A stretch of 48,516 nt of DNA, from the NCBI GenBank assembly GCA_001917435.1, contig MNEA01000027.1:1-48516 (forward strand), given 5' to 3'. A program made the translations under genes and the position numbers. Under the pieces are notes generated by a model. The model saw only the letters and a list, made by a program, of their open reading frames with translations, ran no database searches and was not told where the DNA came from. This document shows, one piece after another, positions 35,312-44,148 of the stretch. Numbering within the stretch: position 1 is the first letter of the stretch; every line of letters begins with the position of its first letter. The stretch comes from Acidobacteria bacterium 13_2_20CM_2_57_6. GTDB taxonomy: Bacteria; Acidobacteriota; Terriglobia; Acidiferrales; UBA7541.

Positions 35312-36676
35312 ATGTTCGGAACGCTGCAAGCTGGAAATAACACGCAGCACCTTTGGATGATCACCGCAGGACTGGGAGTTGGGCTCCTGGTGGTCACGGG
35401 GCTGGTGGTGTTTCTAATGCGGAAATCTTTCCGGAGCAGGCGGGAGGAGCAGAAAGAGGAATTCAAGACGAGCGGACCCGGCACGGAAAATCCTTCGGCG
35501 TTCATGGCGGCATCGATGCAGGGGGTGATTCACCAGCTGCGCGAGCAGGAAAAAGAATTGGAGAGGCTGCATCGCATCGAAAGAGAGCGTGCCGAACAGA
35601 CGGAGCGGTTGAGCGAGGAAGTAACCAGGAATATGCCGGCAGGGCTGCTGGTCGTGAATGCCACGGGAATTATTTCCAGCTCGAATCCGGCCGCGGAGCA
35701 GGTTCTGGGAATTCGCGGGCTGGCCTTCCGGCGATACAACGAGGCGCTGGGAGCATCTTCAGGGATGTCCAGGCTGATAGCGGAGTGCCTTGAGAACGGA
35801 AAAATTTTTCGCCGCGAAGAAGTCGAGCATATTCCGCCCGCTGGAGACACACGCCATCTGGGAGTGACGATTTCCCCCATCCGGCGTGGCGAGGGAAAGA
35901 TCAGCGGAGCGATCTGTTTGCTGACGGATTTGACGGAACTTGCCGCGCTCCAGCAACGGATTCAATTGAAGGAAAACCTGGCCGCCCTGGGCGAACTGTC
36001 CGCGGGAATCGCGCACGAGTTCAAGAACGCGCTGGCGACGATTTCGGGTTACGCGCAGATGATCCGGTCGGAGTCTTCCGAGGCCGAAGCTTTGGATTAC
36101 GCGGAACGCATCCTGGAGCAAACTCGGAACATCACGCACGTGGTGACGGAGTTTCTAAAGTACGCGCGGCCGCTGGAAATTCCGGACGAGAGGGTGGCGC
36201 TGCAAACGATGGTCGAGCGGGTGGTCGCGGAAGTGAGAGAAACGCTTCCGCAGGTAAAGATTGGATGGGAAGGGACGTTCGGAGACGCGGGGGGAGACGA
36301 AGGGCTGTTGCGGCAAGCGCTGTTGAACTTGACGCGAAACGCGGCAGAGGCCTGCGCGCTGGCGGCTGACGGCGGAAGGGTCGGCATCTGCGGCGAAATC
36401 GTTCACGGCGAAGAGACAGGGTTCCAGCGGATCAGCGTTACGGATAACGGCCCGGGGATTCCTGCAAATGTAGCGCCGAAGCTTTTTCGTCCGTTTTTTA
36501 CGACGAAGGCGAAGGGAACGGGGCTGGGACTGGCCGTGGTGCAGAAGATCATCGTGCAACACGGCGGACACGTCGAAGTGCGTAACCGGCCTGAAGGAGG
36601 CGCTGAGTTTATCGTTACGCTACCCCTACCGCGCAGCGTACCAGAAGCAGTAGAATCAAAGCACACCAGCATCTAA
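35312..36676 (+). CDS. PAS sensor histidine kinase, NtrB-like
   Basis: The protein has 454 residues. One membrane helix lies near the N-terminus (about 15-37; WMITAGLGVGLLVVTGLVVF). A coiled-coil linker (about 70-105) and a PAS domain (about 105-215; NMPAGLLVVNATGIISSSNPA) follow. The H-box is AGIAHEFKNALATISGY with His235 as the phosphorylation site. The ATPase domain has NLTRNAAEA (N box), DNGPGI (G1) and KGTGLGLAV (G2). It probably phosphorylates the NtrC-type regulator at 37497, two genes downstream. The sensed signal is unknown. Confidence 0.93.
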   Translation: MFGTLQAGNNTQHLWMITAGLGVGLLVVTGLVVFLMRKSFRSRREEQKEEFKTSGPGTENPSAFMAASMQGVIHQLREQEKELERLHRIERERAEQTERLSEEVTRNMPAGLLVVNATGIISSSNPAAEQVLGIRGLAFRRYNEALGASSGMSRLIAECLENGKIFRREEVEHIPPAGDTRHLGVTISPIRRGEGKISGAICLLTDLTELAALQQRIQLKENLAALGELSAGIAHEFKNALATISGYAQMIRSESSEAEALDYAERILEQTRNITHVVTEFLKYARPLEIPDERVALQTMVERVVAEVRETLPQVKIGWEGTFGDAGGDEGLLRQALLNLTRNAAEACALAADGGRVGICGEIVHGEETGFQRISVTDNGPGIPANVAPKLFRPFFTTKAKGTGLGLAVVQKIIVQHGGHVEVRNRPEGGAEFIVTLPLPRSVPEAVESKHTSI

Positions 36677-36719
36677 GAGTGTATCGAGGTATTCCGATTG
36701 TTCCGGGAGGTAGGACACT

Positions 36720-37325
36720 ATGCGAGTGAGACTTTGGATGAAGGCGGTCTTAATTGTTCCTGTGCTGTGCCTGGGTGGGCTTTCCGCAGCAGCGCAACCT
36801 CAGGATTCTTCGCAGCAACAGACGGGTGATCCCGTGGCGGACGCCGCAAGAAAGGCCCGCGAAGCGAAGAAGGATACGACGAAGCCGAAGAAGGTTTACA
36901 CCGACGATGATATTAAGACGAGCGCGCCAGAGAAGGCGGCGCCCAGCTCAGCTACCGGCGATGCCAACGGAAAGGCCGCTACGACCGCACAAGCGACGGG
37001 AGCCTCCGGGAAAGCTGGAGAGGAGCCCAAAGAAGATCCGAATAGCGAGGCGGCGTGGAGAAAGCGGTTTCAAGCGCAACGCGACAAGATTGCGAAAGCC
37101 GAAAAGGAACTTGATATTTTGACACGCGAACTGGAAAAGGCTCAAGTGGAATACTACCCTGATCCGCAAAAAGCTATGACCCAACAGAACACGCGCGCAG
37201 ATATCAATGAGAAGCAGGCAAAAATCGATGCTAAGAAAAGGGACCTGGATCAGCTGAGGCAGGGATTGGATGACCTCGAAGACCAGCTAAGAAAGTCGGG
37301 CGGGGATCCAGGTTGGGCGCGGTAA
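36720..37325 (+). CDS. Periplasmic Lys/Ala-rich coiled-coil protein
   Basis: The protein has 201 residues with a GGGAGGT Shine-Dalgarno 9 nt before the ATG. The signal peptide ends GGLSAAAQ. A low-complexity charged region follows (DAARKAREAKKDTTKPKKVY), then a predicted coiled coil (about 110-195; AKAEKELDILTRELEKAQVE, INEKQAKIDAKKRDLDQLRQ). It sits between the kinase and the regulator genes, on the same strand with short gaps. I recall similar proteins in other Acidobacteria but no function. It may be a periplasmic partner of the kinase, but that is a guess from position. Confidence 0.8.
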   Translation: MRVRLWMKAVLIVPVLCLGGLSAAAQPQDSSQQQTGDPVADAARKAREAKKDTTKPKKVYTDDDIKTSAPEKAAPSSATGDANGKAATTAQATGASGKAGEEPKEDPNSEAAWRKRFQAQRDKIAKAEKELDILTRELEKAQVEYYPDPQKAMTQQNTRADINEKQAKIDAKKRDLDQLRQGLDDLEDQLRKSGGDPGWAR

Positions 37326-37496
37326 AAGTTGCTCGAACGAGGGTTGTTGGTTTGTAAGTTTTCAGTTGTTAGAAGATCCCCTTAATTTTGGGTCTAAGAA
37401 TTGTGCTTCAGTGTTTCACCGCTTTAAGTGTGTGGCGGCCCTGCTTCCCTTCTCTGCACATGTGTCTCTGGTTGTGCGCTGACGACGACTGGATTC

Positions 37497-38903
37497 ATGG
37501 TAGAAACGAAAGAGATGGAACCTCTCCTCCTCGTGGAAGACAAGCCCGAACTGCGCACCATGCTGCGCAAGGCGTTGGAGCGCGCGGGCTATGCTGTGGA
37601 CGAAGCGCCGGACGGCGCAGCGGCGATTCAAAAGATACGCGCGCGAAGATATTTGCTGGTGATCACCGACCTGAAGATGCCGGGGGCTTCGGGGCTGGAA
37701 GTTTTGCGCGAAACCAAGCAGGCGGATGCGGCGATACCGGTGCTCCTGCTTACCGCCTATGGTTCCGTGGAGGAAGCCGTAGCCGCTATGAAGGAAGGCG
37801 CGTTTGATTTTCTGCAGAAGCCGGCGGACCTGGAACATTTGAAGCTGTTGGTGCAGCGGGCCGCACGGCAGCAGGAATTACTACGCGAAAACTTGCTGCT
37901 CCGCGAAGAATATTCGACGCGCTACGGATTCCCGCGCATCGTGGGCGAACATCCTTCCATTCGAGAAGTGAGCCAGCAAATCCAGAAAGTCGCTGCGACG
38001 GATTCTACCTGCTTGCTGCTCGGGGAGAGCGGGACGGGCAAGGAATTGTTCGCGCTCGCGATTCATCACTTGTCGCCGCGGCGGAATCACCCGTTTGTGG
38101 CGCTGAATTGCGCTGCAATTCCCGAAGGCCTGGTGGAGAACGAACTCTTCGGGCACGAGCGCGGCGCATTCACGGGAGCGGGTGCGCGCAAGGTCGGGAA
38201 GATGGACCTGGCGCATCGCGGAACGCTTTTTCTAGATGAAATCGGAGAATTGCCGCTGGGGATTCAGGCAAAGCTCCTGCGCGTGCTGGAAGAGAAACGG
38301 TTTGAGCGCGTGGGCGGCACGCAATCGATTGATGTGGATGTCCGAATCGTGGTGGCCACGAATCGCGACTTGCGGAAGCTGGCGGAAGAAAAATTGTTTC
38401 GTGAAGATTTGTACTTCCGGATTTCGGCGGTTCCCATGACGATTCCTCCCTTGCGCGATCGCGGAAACGACGTGCTGCTGCTGGCGAACCACTTCCTGGA
38501 AAAATTCAGCCGCGAATTTGGAAAGCCGGGGCTGGAATTATCGGCCGAAGCGCGAGACCGGCTGCTGCATTATGGGTGGCGGGGGAACGTGCGCGAACTG
38601 CAGAATACTCTGGAGCGTGCCGTGATTCTGGCGGATGGCCTGTGCATTCGTCCTGAGGAGTTGCAATTGGCGGCGTCTAAGCCGGATGTGGAGAGCCTGC
38701 CGGCGGGAATGCTTACAGAGAATTTCAATTGGGAAGGATCGCTGGAAGAAGTGACCGGACGTGCCGCAAGTCACGTGGAAAAAGTGCTGCTGGAAAACAC
38801 GATGCGCGAGTGCAAGTGGAACAAAACGCGCGCCGCGGAAAAGCTGGGCGTCTCACCGAAAACGCTGCTGGCGAAGTTGCGAAGCGCGGGGCTGGAAGAG
38901 TAG
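37497..38903 (+). CDS. NtrC-family sigma-54-dependent response regulator
   Basis: The protein has 468 residues from the ATG at 37497 (ATG at 37515 is possible). The receiver domain has Asp58 in VITDLKMPG, Thr in LLTAYG and Lys in LQKPAD. The AAA+ domain has GESGTGKE (Walker A), GAFTGA (sigma-54 contact) and LFLDEIGEL (Walker B). The C-terminal Fis-type helix-turn-helix is KTRAAEKLGVSPKTLLAKLR. It activates sigma-54 promoters when phosphorylated, probably by the kinase at 35312. The target genes cannot be told from the window. Confidence 0.95.
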   Translation: MVETKEMEPLLLVEDKPELRTMLRKALERAGYAVDEAPDGAAAIQKIRARRYLLVITDLKMPGASGLEVLRETKQADAAIPVLLLTAYGSVEEAVAAMKEGAFDFLQKPADLEHLKLLVQRAARQQELLRENLLLREEYSTRYGFPRIVGEHPSIREVSQQIQKVAATDSTCLLLGESGTGKELFALAIHHLSPRRNHPFVALNCAAIPEGLVENELFGHERGAFTGAGARKVGKMDLAHRGTLFLDEIGELPLGIQAKLLRVLEEKRFERVGGTQSIDVDVRIVVATNRDLRKLAEEKLFREDLYFRISAVPMTIPPLRDRGNDVLLLANHFLEKFSREFGKPGLELSAEARDRLLHYGWRGNVRELQNTLERAVILADGLCIRPEELQLAASKPDVESLPAGMLTENFNWEGSLEEVTGRAASHVEKVLLENTMRECKWNKTRAAEKLGVSPKTLLAKLRSAGLEE

Positions 38904-38924
38904 GAATCAATCCGGAGGTCTGAC

Positions 38925-39374
38925 GTGGGCGGACATTTCTACTATTATTTCCTTCCGTATCAAGAAGACATCGAGTCCGCCCTGCAGGCGCTTCGGACGC
39001 AAGAGTTTGAGGCAGGCCGCTATAACCCCGCACTTCCATTCCCCTTCGACGACTGGCCCTCCCAGACATTCGGTATTGCCAGCAGGAAGAAGCATGATTC
39101 CATTCAAGCCGCTATTGAGGATTCAGAGGCAGACGGCACGCGTTCGATATTGGATATGGAACGTGTGGGCAAGCACGCCGATTACGGGGTAGTCGTGCAG
39201 CTCTCTTCGGACAGCCTGAACAATTTGTACAAGACGGATAGACCCACCCACCAAATGATAATGGAAAATATGGAATTCTTTGAAGAGATAGAGCGCGGCC
39301 AAGGAATCTACATTGTTGTGTACAAGGATGATAGCCCATCTGAAATTCTCTTTGCCGGAATCTCCTACGACTAA
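38925..39374 (+). CDS. Conserved hypothetical protein, lower GC than its neighbours
   Basis: The protein has 149 residues and starts at GTG with a strong GGAGGT about 5 nt upstream. It begins with aromatic residues (GGHFYYYFLPYQEDIESAL) and ends ERGQGIYIVVYKDDSPSEI. It has no signal peptide or membrane helix and is acidic. Its composition is clearly more AT-rich than the ntrC gene before it, hinting at transfer. I do not recognise a named family. Size and style would fit a cytoplasmic immunity or accessory protein, but nothing proves it. Confidence 0.75.
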   Translation: MGGHFYYYFLPYQEDIESALQALRTQEFEAGRYNPALPFPFDDWPSQTFGIASRKKHDSIQAAIEDSEADGTRSILDMERVGKHADYGVVVQLSSDSLNNLYKTDRPTHQMIMENMEFFEEIERGQGIYIVVYKDDSPSEILFAGISYD

Positions 39375-39410
39375 CTGAGAAAACACTCAAAATTAGGCAG
39401 CATAGACCCG

Positions 39411-40193
39411 TCAATTGGGCGGGCGGATGGCGGTGTGAAGGGCGACGGTGCCGAGGGTCCAGACGCGATAATCCACTGACTGGTAGCCCACAGCGCGCAT
39501 CAGCTCGGCGAGTTCGGGCGGGCGGAAGAAGCGAGCAACGGAGTTCGGCAGATATTTGTAAGCAGCTTGTTCACCGGAGATGAGCCCGCCGATCCTCGGC
39601 AGTACCTTGCAAAAATACCAGCGATAGAAATCGCCCAAGAATCCATCGGGCGGCTCGGTGAATTCCAGGATGGCGATGGTGCCGCCGGGCTCGAGCACGC
39701 GCTGCATCTCGCGCAGGCCGGCTTCGTAATTGGCCAGGTTGCGAAAGCCGAACGCGCTGGTCACCAAGTCGAAGGAAGCGCTGGCGAAAGGCAGGCGGAG
39801 CGCGTCGGCTTCGAAAAAAGGCATCGGTGTGGCAATGGCTTGGTTCGCGGTATGCCCCTGGGCGCCTTTATCCCTCGCGCGGACGAGCATGGTATGAGCA
39901 AAATCCGCGCCCACGACGCGGGCTCTTCCGGCTCGTGCGAGAGCGAACGCTAGATCGCCGGTTCCACAGCAAAGATCGAGCACGATGGCATCGGGGCGAT
40001 CAAGAATAGGTTTCAATCGCCTGGCGGTACGGGCGCGCCAAAGCCGATCGAGCTGCAGCGAAAGAAGATGATTGAGCAGATCGTAGCGCGGGGCGATCTG
40101 CGTGAACATTTCGCGGACCTTGCTTGAAGCGTCAGCTTCGTAAACCGCGCCCTCAGGACGCGTTCCCTTGACCGGCGCGGCGGCTTCAGCCAT
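39411..40193 (-). CDS. ubiE: Demethylmenaquinone/ubiquinone methyltransferase (UbiE/MenG)
   Basis: The protein has 260 residues from the ATG at 40193, which overlaps the end of aroB by 8 nt. It uses SAM to methylate the quinone ring in the last step of menaquinone synthesis. Motifs are MFTQIAPRYDLLNHLLS, LDLCCGTGDLAFALA (SAM site), SAFGFRNL and EFTEPP. Menaquinone is the usual quinone in Acidobacteria, so MenG is the likely role. No other men genes are here. Confidence 0.93.
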   Translation of the reverse strand: MAEAAAPVKGTRPEGAVYEADASSKVREMFTQIAPRYDLLNHLLSLQLDRLWRARTARRLKPILDRPDAIVLDLCCGTGDLAFALARAGRARVVGADFAHTMLVRARDKGAQGHTANQAIATPMPFFEADALRLPFASASFDLVTSAFGFRNLANYEAGLREMQRVLEPGGTIAILEFTEPPDGFLGDFYRWYFCKVLPRIGGLISGEQAAYKYLPNSVARFFRPPELAELMRAVGYQSVDYRVWTLGTVALHTAIRPPN

Positions 40194-41316
40194 GGCGCCC
40201 TCGCGACAGCTTGCTGCTCGCAGTAATGAGGCGCGGGGTGAAATGAAGGACGCGCTCGACGGCATGAAGAGGCACGGCGTCGTACGAGCGAGCTTCCCCG
40301 ATGCGGGGCGAGAGGACAAAGCGAAGGATTCCGGCACGCGTTTTTTTGTCGGAGCGCATGGCCCCAAGCAATGCCGCTGGCGAAACGCGAGGCCAAGATG
40401 GCAAAGGTCCCAGCAGGCGAACCAACGCCACGATGCGGGAAACATCGTCAGCGCGCGTCAAACCGAGCTCGTGGCCAAGAAAAGCAGCCGCGATCATCCC
40501 CCAGGCCACCGCTTCGCCGTGCTGGTATCGCCGGTATTTCGTTACGCTTTCGAGGGCATGCGCAAAAGTGTGGCCGTAGTTTAGAATTTCGCGCAAGCCG
40601 GATTCTCGTTCGTCACGGCTCACCACGCGAGCTTTGATTTGGACGTTACGGGGAATTAGAAACCCGAGCGCCGAGCGATCCCGCCGCAGGACCTTCTCAA
40701 AATCTTTTTCGAGAATCGCGAACATCTTGGCGTCCGCGATGATGGAGTGTTTGATGACCTCCGCAAGGCCACCGCGAAATTCACGATCGGAGAGCGTGCG
40801 CAACAGCTCCGGATCCGTGAGTACCAACGCTGGCGGATAAAAGGCTCCGACAAGATTCTTCCCTTCGGGAAGATTAACGCCGGTCTTGCCGCCGATTGAA
40901 CTGTCCACCTGAGAGACGAGCGTCGTTGGGATGTGCACAAGTTTCACCCCGCGCAGGAAGGAAGCCGCGGCGAAGCCAGCCACATCACCAACCACCCCGC
41001 CACCAACCGCGACGAGCAGAGACTTGCGATCGGCTCCGGCACGGCAGAGCGAACGAGTAATCTCTTCCACGCTACGAAGATTCTTTGCGGACTCCGCATC
41101 GTCGAAGAGATGGATGGTACTGCCTTTGGAAAGCCGCAGTCCTCGCCGAACAGACTCTCCCACGGCGCGCCAGACTTTGGGAGAGGAAACAACGTGGAGG
41201 CTTGAGAACTGCCCCAGACCCTTAATTTCTTGCGCGGCGCGGCGAATCACGCCGGCACCGGAGAGAATTGAGTAGGGACCAACGGACGATTTGACGAGAA
41301 TCCGTTTCATTTTCAT
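40186..41316 (-). CDS. aroB: 3-dehydroquinate synthase
   Basis: The protein has 376 residues; the start is the ATG at 41316 or the next ATG at 41310. It makes 3-dehydroquinate from DAHP in the shikimate pathway, with NAD and a divalent metal. The NAD region is AVGGGVVGDVAGFAA, and the substrate site is QVDSSIGGKTGVNLPEGKNL. The metal ligands are in GGLAEVIKH (Glu) and YGHTFAHALE (His). It is divergent from nadB across 113 bp and overlaps ubiE/menG at its 3' end. Confidence 0.95.
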   Translation of the reverse strand: MKMKRILVKSSVGPYSILSGAGVIRRAAQEIKGLGQFSSLHVVSSPKVWRAVGESVRRGLRLSKGSTIHLFDDAESAKNLRSVEEITRSLCRAGADRKSLLVAVGGGVVGDVAGFAAASFLRGVKLVHIPTTLVSQVDSSIGGKTGVNLPEGKNLVGAFYPPALVLTDPELLRTLSDREFRGGLAEVIKHSIIADAKMFAILEKDFEKVLRRDRSALGFLIPRNVQIKARVVSRDERESGLREILNYGHTFAHALESVTKYRRYQHGEAVAWGMIAAAFLGHELGLTRADDVSRIVALVRLLGPLPSWPRVSPAALLGAMRSDKKTRAGILRFVLSPRIGEARSYDAVPLHAVERVLHFTPRLITASSKLSRGRHG

Positions 41317-41429
41317 GGATGAGACATTTTCAATGTAACACACGCCTCCCTTGCGTCGTATGCGGGCCAGCCGGTCAGCGGCGCAATTTCTTCGTGCTAC
41401 CATACGAAGGCGGCAAAATTCCAACTCCC

Positions 41430-43064
41430 ATGAGCGACTCCCACAAAAACTATCGTGCCGATTACGCGGTCGTTGGCAGCGGGATCGCCGGATTGCGCGC
41501 GGCGATCGAGCTAAGCAAAGCGGGAAGCGTGCTGGTTCTGGCGAAATCCAATCTGAGCGATTCCGCGACGGCCTGGGCGCAGGGAGGGATCGCCGTGGCC
41601 CTCTCCGACGAAGACGAGATCGGGCTTCATGAACAGGACACCATCAACGCCGGCGACGGCTTATGCCGCGCTGATGCGGTAGCTCTTGTAGTGGAAGAAG
41701 GCCCGAAGTACATCACACAGCTCATCGAATGGGGCACGGAATTCGACCGCGCGGGAACGAAGCTGGCCTTTACACGCGAAGCCGCGCACAGCCGTTCCCG
41801 GATATTGCACGCGCACGGCGACTCGACGGGCCGAGAGATCAGCCGGGCGCTTCTCGCGCGGGCACATAAGATTCCACACTTGCACCTGCGGGCGCACGCT
41901 TCCACCACGGAATTGATCGTGGAGCGCGGGCGCGTCGTGGGGCTTTGCTTTATCGATGAAACTGACGGGTCGGAGCATGAGGTGCGAGCCGGAGCCGTAC
42001 TGTTGGCAACGGGCGGGCTCGGGCAAATTTATCGCGAGACGACCAATCCCGAAGTGGCCACAGGCGACGGCATGGCCATCGCGTACGACGCGGGCGCGGT
42101 GCTTTCTGACATGGAGTTCGTACAATTTCACCCGACGGCGCTGGCCGTCCAGGGTGCGCCGCGTTTTTTATTGTCGGAAGCGCTGCGCGGAGAAGGCGGG
42201 GTGCTGCGCAATATCGGCCTCGAGCGATTCATGAAACGCTACAACGAAGCGCAGGAACTGGCTTCGCGGGACATTGTGGCGCGCGCCATTGTCAGCGAAA
42301 TGCACCGCACGCAAAGCACGCATGTATTTCTGGACATGACCAAGAAAAGCGAAGAGTTTCTGAAAAAACGTTTCCCGCGAATCTATGAGACGTGTTCGAG
42401 CTTCGGGCTTGATCTGGCCAGCGATATGGCCCCAGTTTGTCCTGCGGCGCATTACATGATGGGCGGAGTGAAGACCGATCTGTGGGGCCGGACTTCGCTG
42501 CCCGGCCTGTATGCCGCAGGCGAAACGGCCGCGACCGGCGTGCACGGCGCCAACCGATTGGCGAGCAATTCCCTGCTCGAAGGATTGGTGTTTGGAGCGC
42601 GCGCGGGGCAGGCCATGATGAAGGACGCGCCGGTCGGAAAGCGGAGCGGCGCCGCGCTCCCGGGAAGTCCCGCGCCGTTGCCGGGAAACTCTGCCACTGC
42701 GCAAAAGGAATCGGCGAAGGCGGCATCAAAATCAGCGTCAAATCCGTCGCATGCATGCGCCGCGCTGGCGAAGATTCGAGAGGTGATGTGGGGCGAAGTG
42801 GGGATTCTTCGCAGCGGAAAGGAATTGGCGGAAGCGATCAAGCAGCTGCAGGCGTTGGAACTGCCGAAATCCGAGAAGCCCGGGCGCGAAGGGCATGAGG
42901 TGCGAAACTTGCATGCGCTGGCGTTGTTGATTGCACGTTCAGCGCTGGCGCGTGAAGAAAGCAGGGGGAGCCACTACCGCTCGGATTTTCCATACCGGAA
43001 TGACGAGGTTTTCGGGAAGCACTCGGTGGTGCAAAAAGGCAGGGATATAAAGTTCGAGGCGTAA
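41430..43064 (+). CDS. nadB: L-aspartate oxidase
   Basis: The protein has 544 residues from the ATG at 41430; the open frame upstream lacks coding character. It oxidises L-aspartate to iminoaspartate with FAD, the first step of de novo NAD synthesis. FAD sites are VVGSGIAGLRAAIE, the SATAWAQGGIA region, and YAAGETAATGVHGANRLASNSLLE. The substrate-side motif HSRSRILHAHGDSTG and the conserved PVCPAAHYMMGG are present. nadA and nadC are not adjacent. Residues about 430-465 form a Ser/Ala/Pro-rich insert. Confidence 0.95.
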   Translation: MSDSHKNYRADYAVVGSGIAGLRAAIELSKAGSVLVLAKSNLSDSATAWAQGGIAVALSDEDEIGLHEQDTINAGDGLCRADAVALVVEEGPKYITQLIEWGTEFDRAGTKLAFTREAAHSRSRILHAHGDSTGREISRALLARAHKIPHLHLRAHASTTELIVERGRVVGLCFIDETDGSEHEVRAGAVLLATGGLGQIYRETTNPEVATGDGMAIAYDAGAVLSDMEFVQFHPTALAVQGAPRFLLSEALRGEGGVLRNIGLERFMKRYNEAQELASRDIVARAIVSEMHRTQSTHVFLDMTKKSEEFLKKRFPRIYETCSSFGLDLASDMAPVCPAAHYMMGGVKTDLWGRTSLPGLYAAGETAATGVHGANRLASNSLLEGLVFGARAGQAMMKDAPVGKRSGAALPGSPAPLPGNSATAQKESAKAASKSASNPSHACAALAKIREVMWGEVGILRSGKELAEAIKQLQALELPKSEKPGREGHEVRNLHALALLIARSALAREESRGSHYRSDFPYRNDEVFGKHSVVQKGRDIKFEA

Positions 43065-43119
43065 GGAAAGTGCGCCGCCTCGGCCTCCCGCTGCGGTCGG
43101 AGCAAAAAGACGGCTCTTC

Positions 43120-44148
43120 TCACTTGGATTGGAGCTCTTTAACGCTTTCCAAGAAAACGTGTCCGACCGTAGCCAGGGTTTTGGGGCTGATTTTGTCCAG
43201 AGAATCCTGAGGCGTGTGCCAGTAACCGTTATTCGAGAAATCCCCGATCACGTCCACCGAGGGAACGCCGCGCTTCAGGAAAGAATCGTGGTCGTCTTGG
43301 GCGGATGTAGCGTCGTTTAGAAAAATGCCCGAGTAGCCCAGCTTCGCAGCGGTGTTCCAAACGAGGTCGACCAAAGCTGGTGTGGAACTGGATTCGCGCA
43401 GGAACCGGGCCTTGCGTCCGCCAACAATGTCTGCCAGCAGGAATGCCCTGATCTTCTTGAGGTCGCCATTGGTGGACAGGCGCGCGGCCATCTGGCGGCT
43501 GCCGTAGCGGCTGTCGGTGTCACTCCAGTCGTGCATGGCCTCCTCGCCGTCGAAGAAGGCGATCCACACAGCATACTTGCCGTGCTGGGCACAGAGGAGG
43601 CGCACGACTTCCAACATCAGGGCAGTGGAAGAGCCGGCGTCATCAGCGCCTACAAAAGTCGGCATTGGGTGCACTTCTCCTGTACGCGGATCGCGCGCCG
43701 ACCGGGCCGTATCGTAGTGCGTGCCTAGAAGAATCACGCCGGGCTTCTCGCCGGGAATTTTGACCACGATGTTTTTCATGGCCAGGCGGCCGATGGGCGT
43801 GTCTGAAGTGAACGCGTCCGTTTCAACCGTGCAGCCGTAGCTTTTCAATTCCGATAACAGATATTCCTGCACTTGTGCGATAGCCGGTGAGCCCGAAGGA
43901 CGCGGGCCGAAGCCGACTTGCTTGGCGACGTGCGCGAAAGCGCGTTTGCCGTCAAAGCCGCCAGTCTTTTCCGGAGGTGGAGCGTCATCGGCGGTTTGCG
44001 ATGGATTGGAAGTATCGGCGCTCACGACAGCTGGCTGGTTCGCGGCCCGCGATGATTCGTTGCTGCTGGCTTTGCAACCGGTAAGGCCGAGGGGAAGAAT
44101 CCAAATGACCAGGGCCACTCGCAGGATTAGTTTCGAAAACGAAGTCAT
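43120..44148 (-). CDS. M28-family lipoprotein, glutaminyl-peptide cyclotransferase-like
   Basis: The protein has 342 residues. A lipobox (GLTGC, Cys25) marks it as a lipoprotein. The zinc ligands and active site match the M28 / glutaminyl cyclase group: ADDAGSS (Asp), DGEEAMHDW (Glu pair), LLADIVGG (Asp), and GYWHTPQDSLDKIS (His, with the Trp before it seen in cyclases). A cyclase would turn N-terminal Gln into pyroglutamate; an aminopeptidase is the alternative. It begins right after the tatC stop, so it may be in the same operon. Confidence 0.85.
   Translation of the reverse strand: MTSFSKLILRVALVIWILPLGLTGCKASSNESSRAANQPAVVSADTSNPSQTADDAPPPEKTGGFDGKRAFAHVAKQVGFGPRPSGSPAIAQVQEYLLSELKSYGCTVETDAFTSDTPIGRLAMKNIVVKIPGEKPGVILLGTHYDTARSARDPRTGEVHPMPTFVGADDAGSSTALMLEVVRLLCAQHGKYAVWIAFFDGEEAMHDWSDTDSRYGSRQMAARLSTNGDLKKIRAFLLADIVGGRKARFLRESSSTPALVDLVWNTAAKLGYSGIFLNDATSAQDDHDSFLKRGVPSVDVIGDFSNNGYWHTPQDSLDKISPKTLATVGHVFLESVKELQSK

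Noticed and set aside
31293..37362. 12-nt match TTTGTAAGTTTT in two intergenic gaps (31293 and 37351)
   Set aside because: Matches of this length are expected by chance many times in 48 kb.
37326..37496. Upstream extension of the ntrC frame to a GTG at 37428
   Set aside because: The added residues are Cys-rich and unlike any receiver domain; the ATG at 37497 gives the normal N-terminus.
40194..40445. Upstream extension of the ubiE/menG frame
   Set aside because: It lies within aroB in another frame and lacks family similarity; the ATG at 40193 starts the conserved protein.
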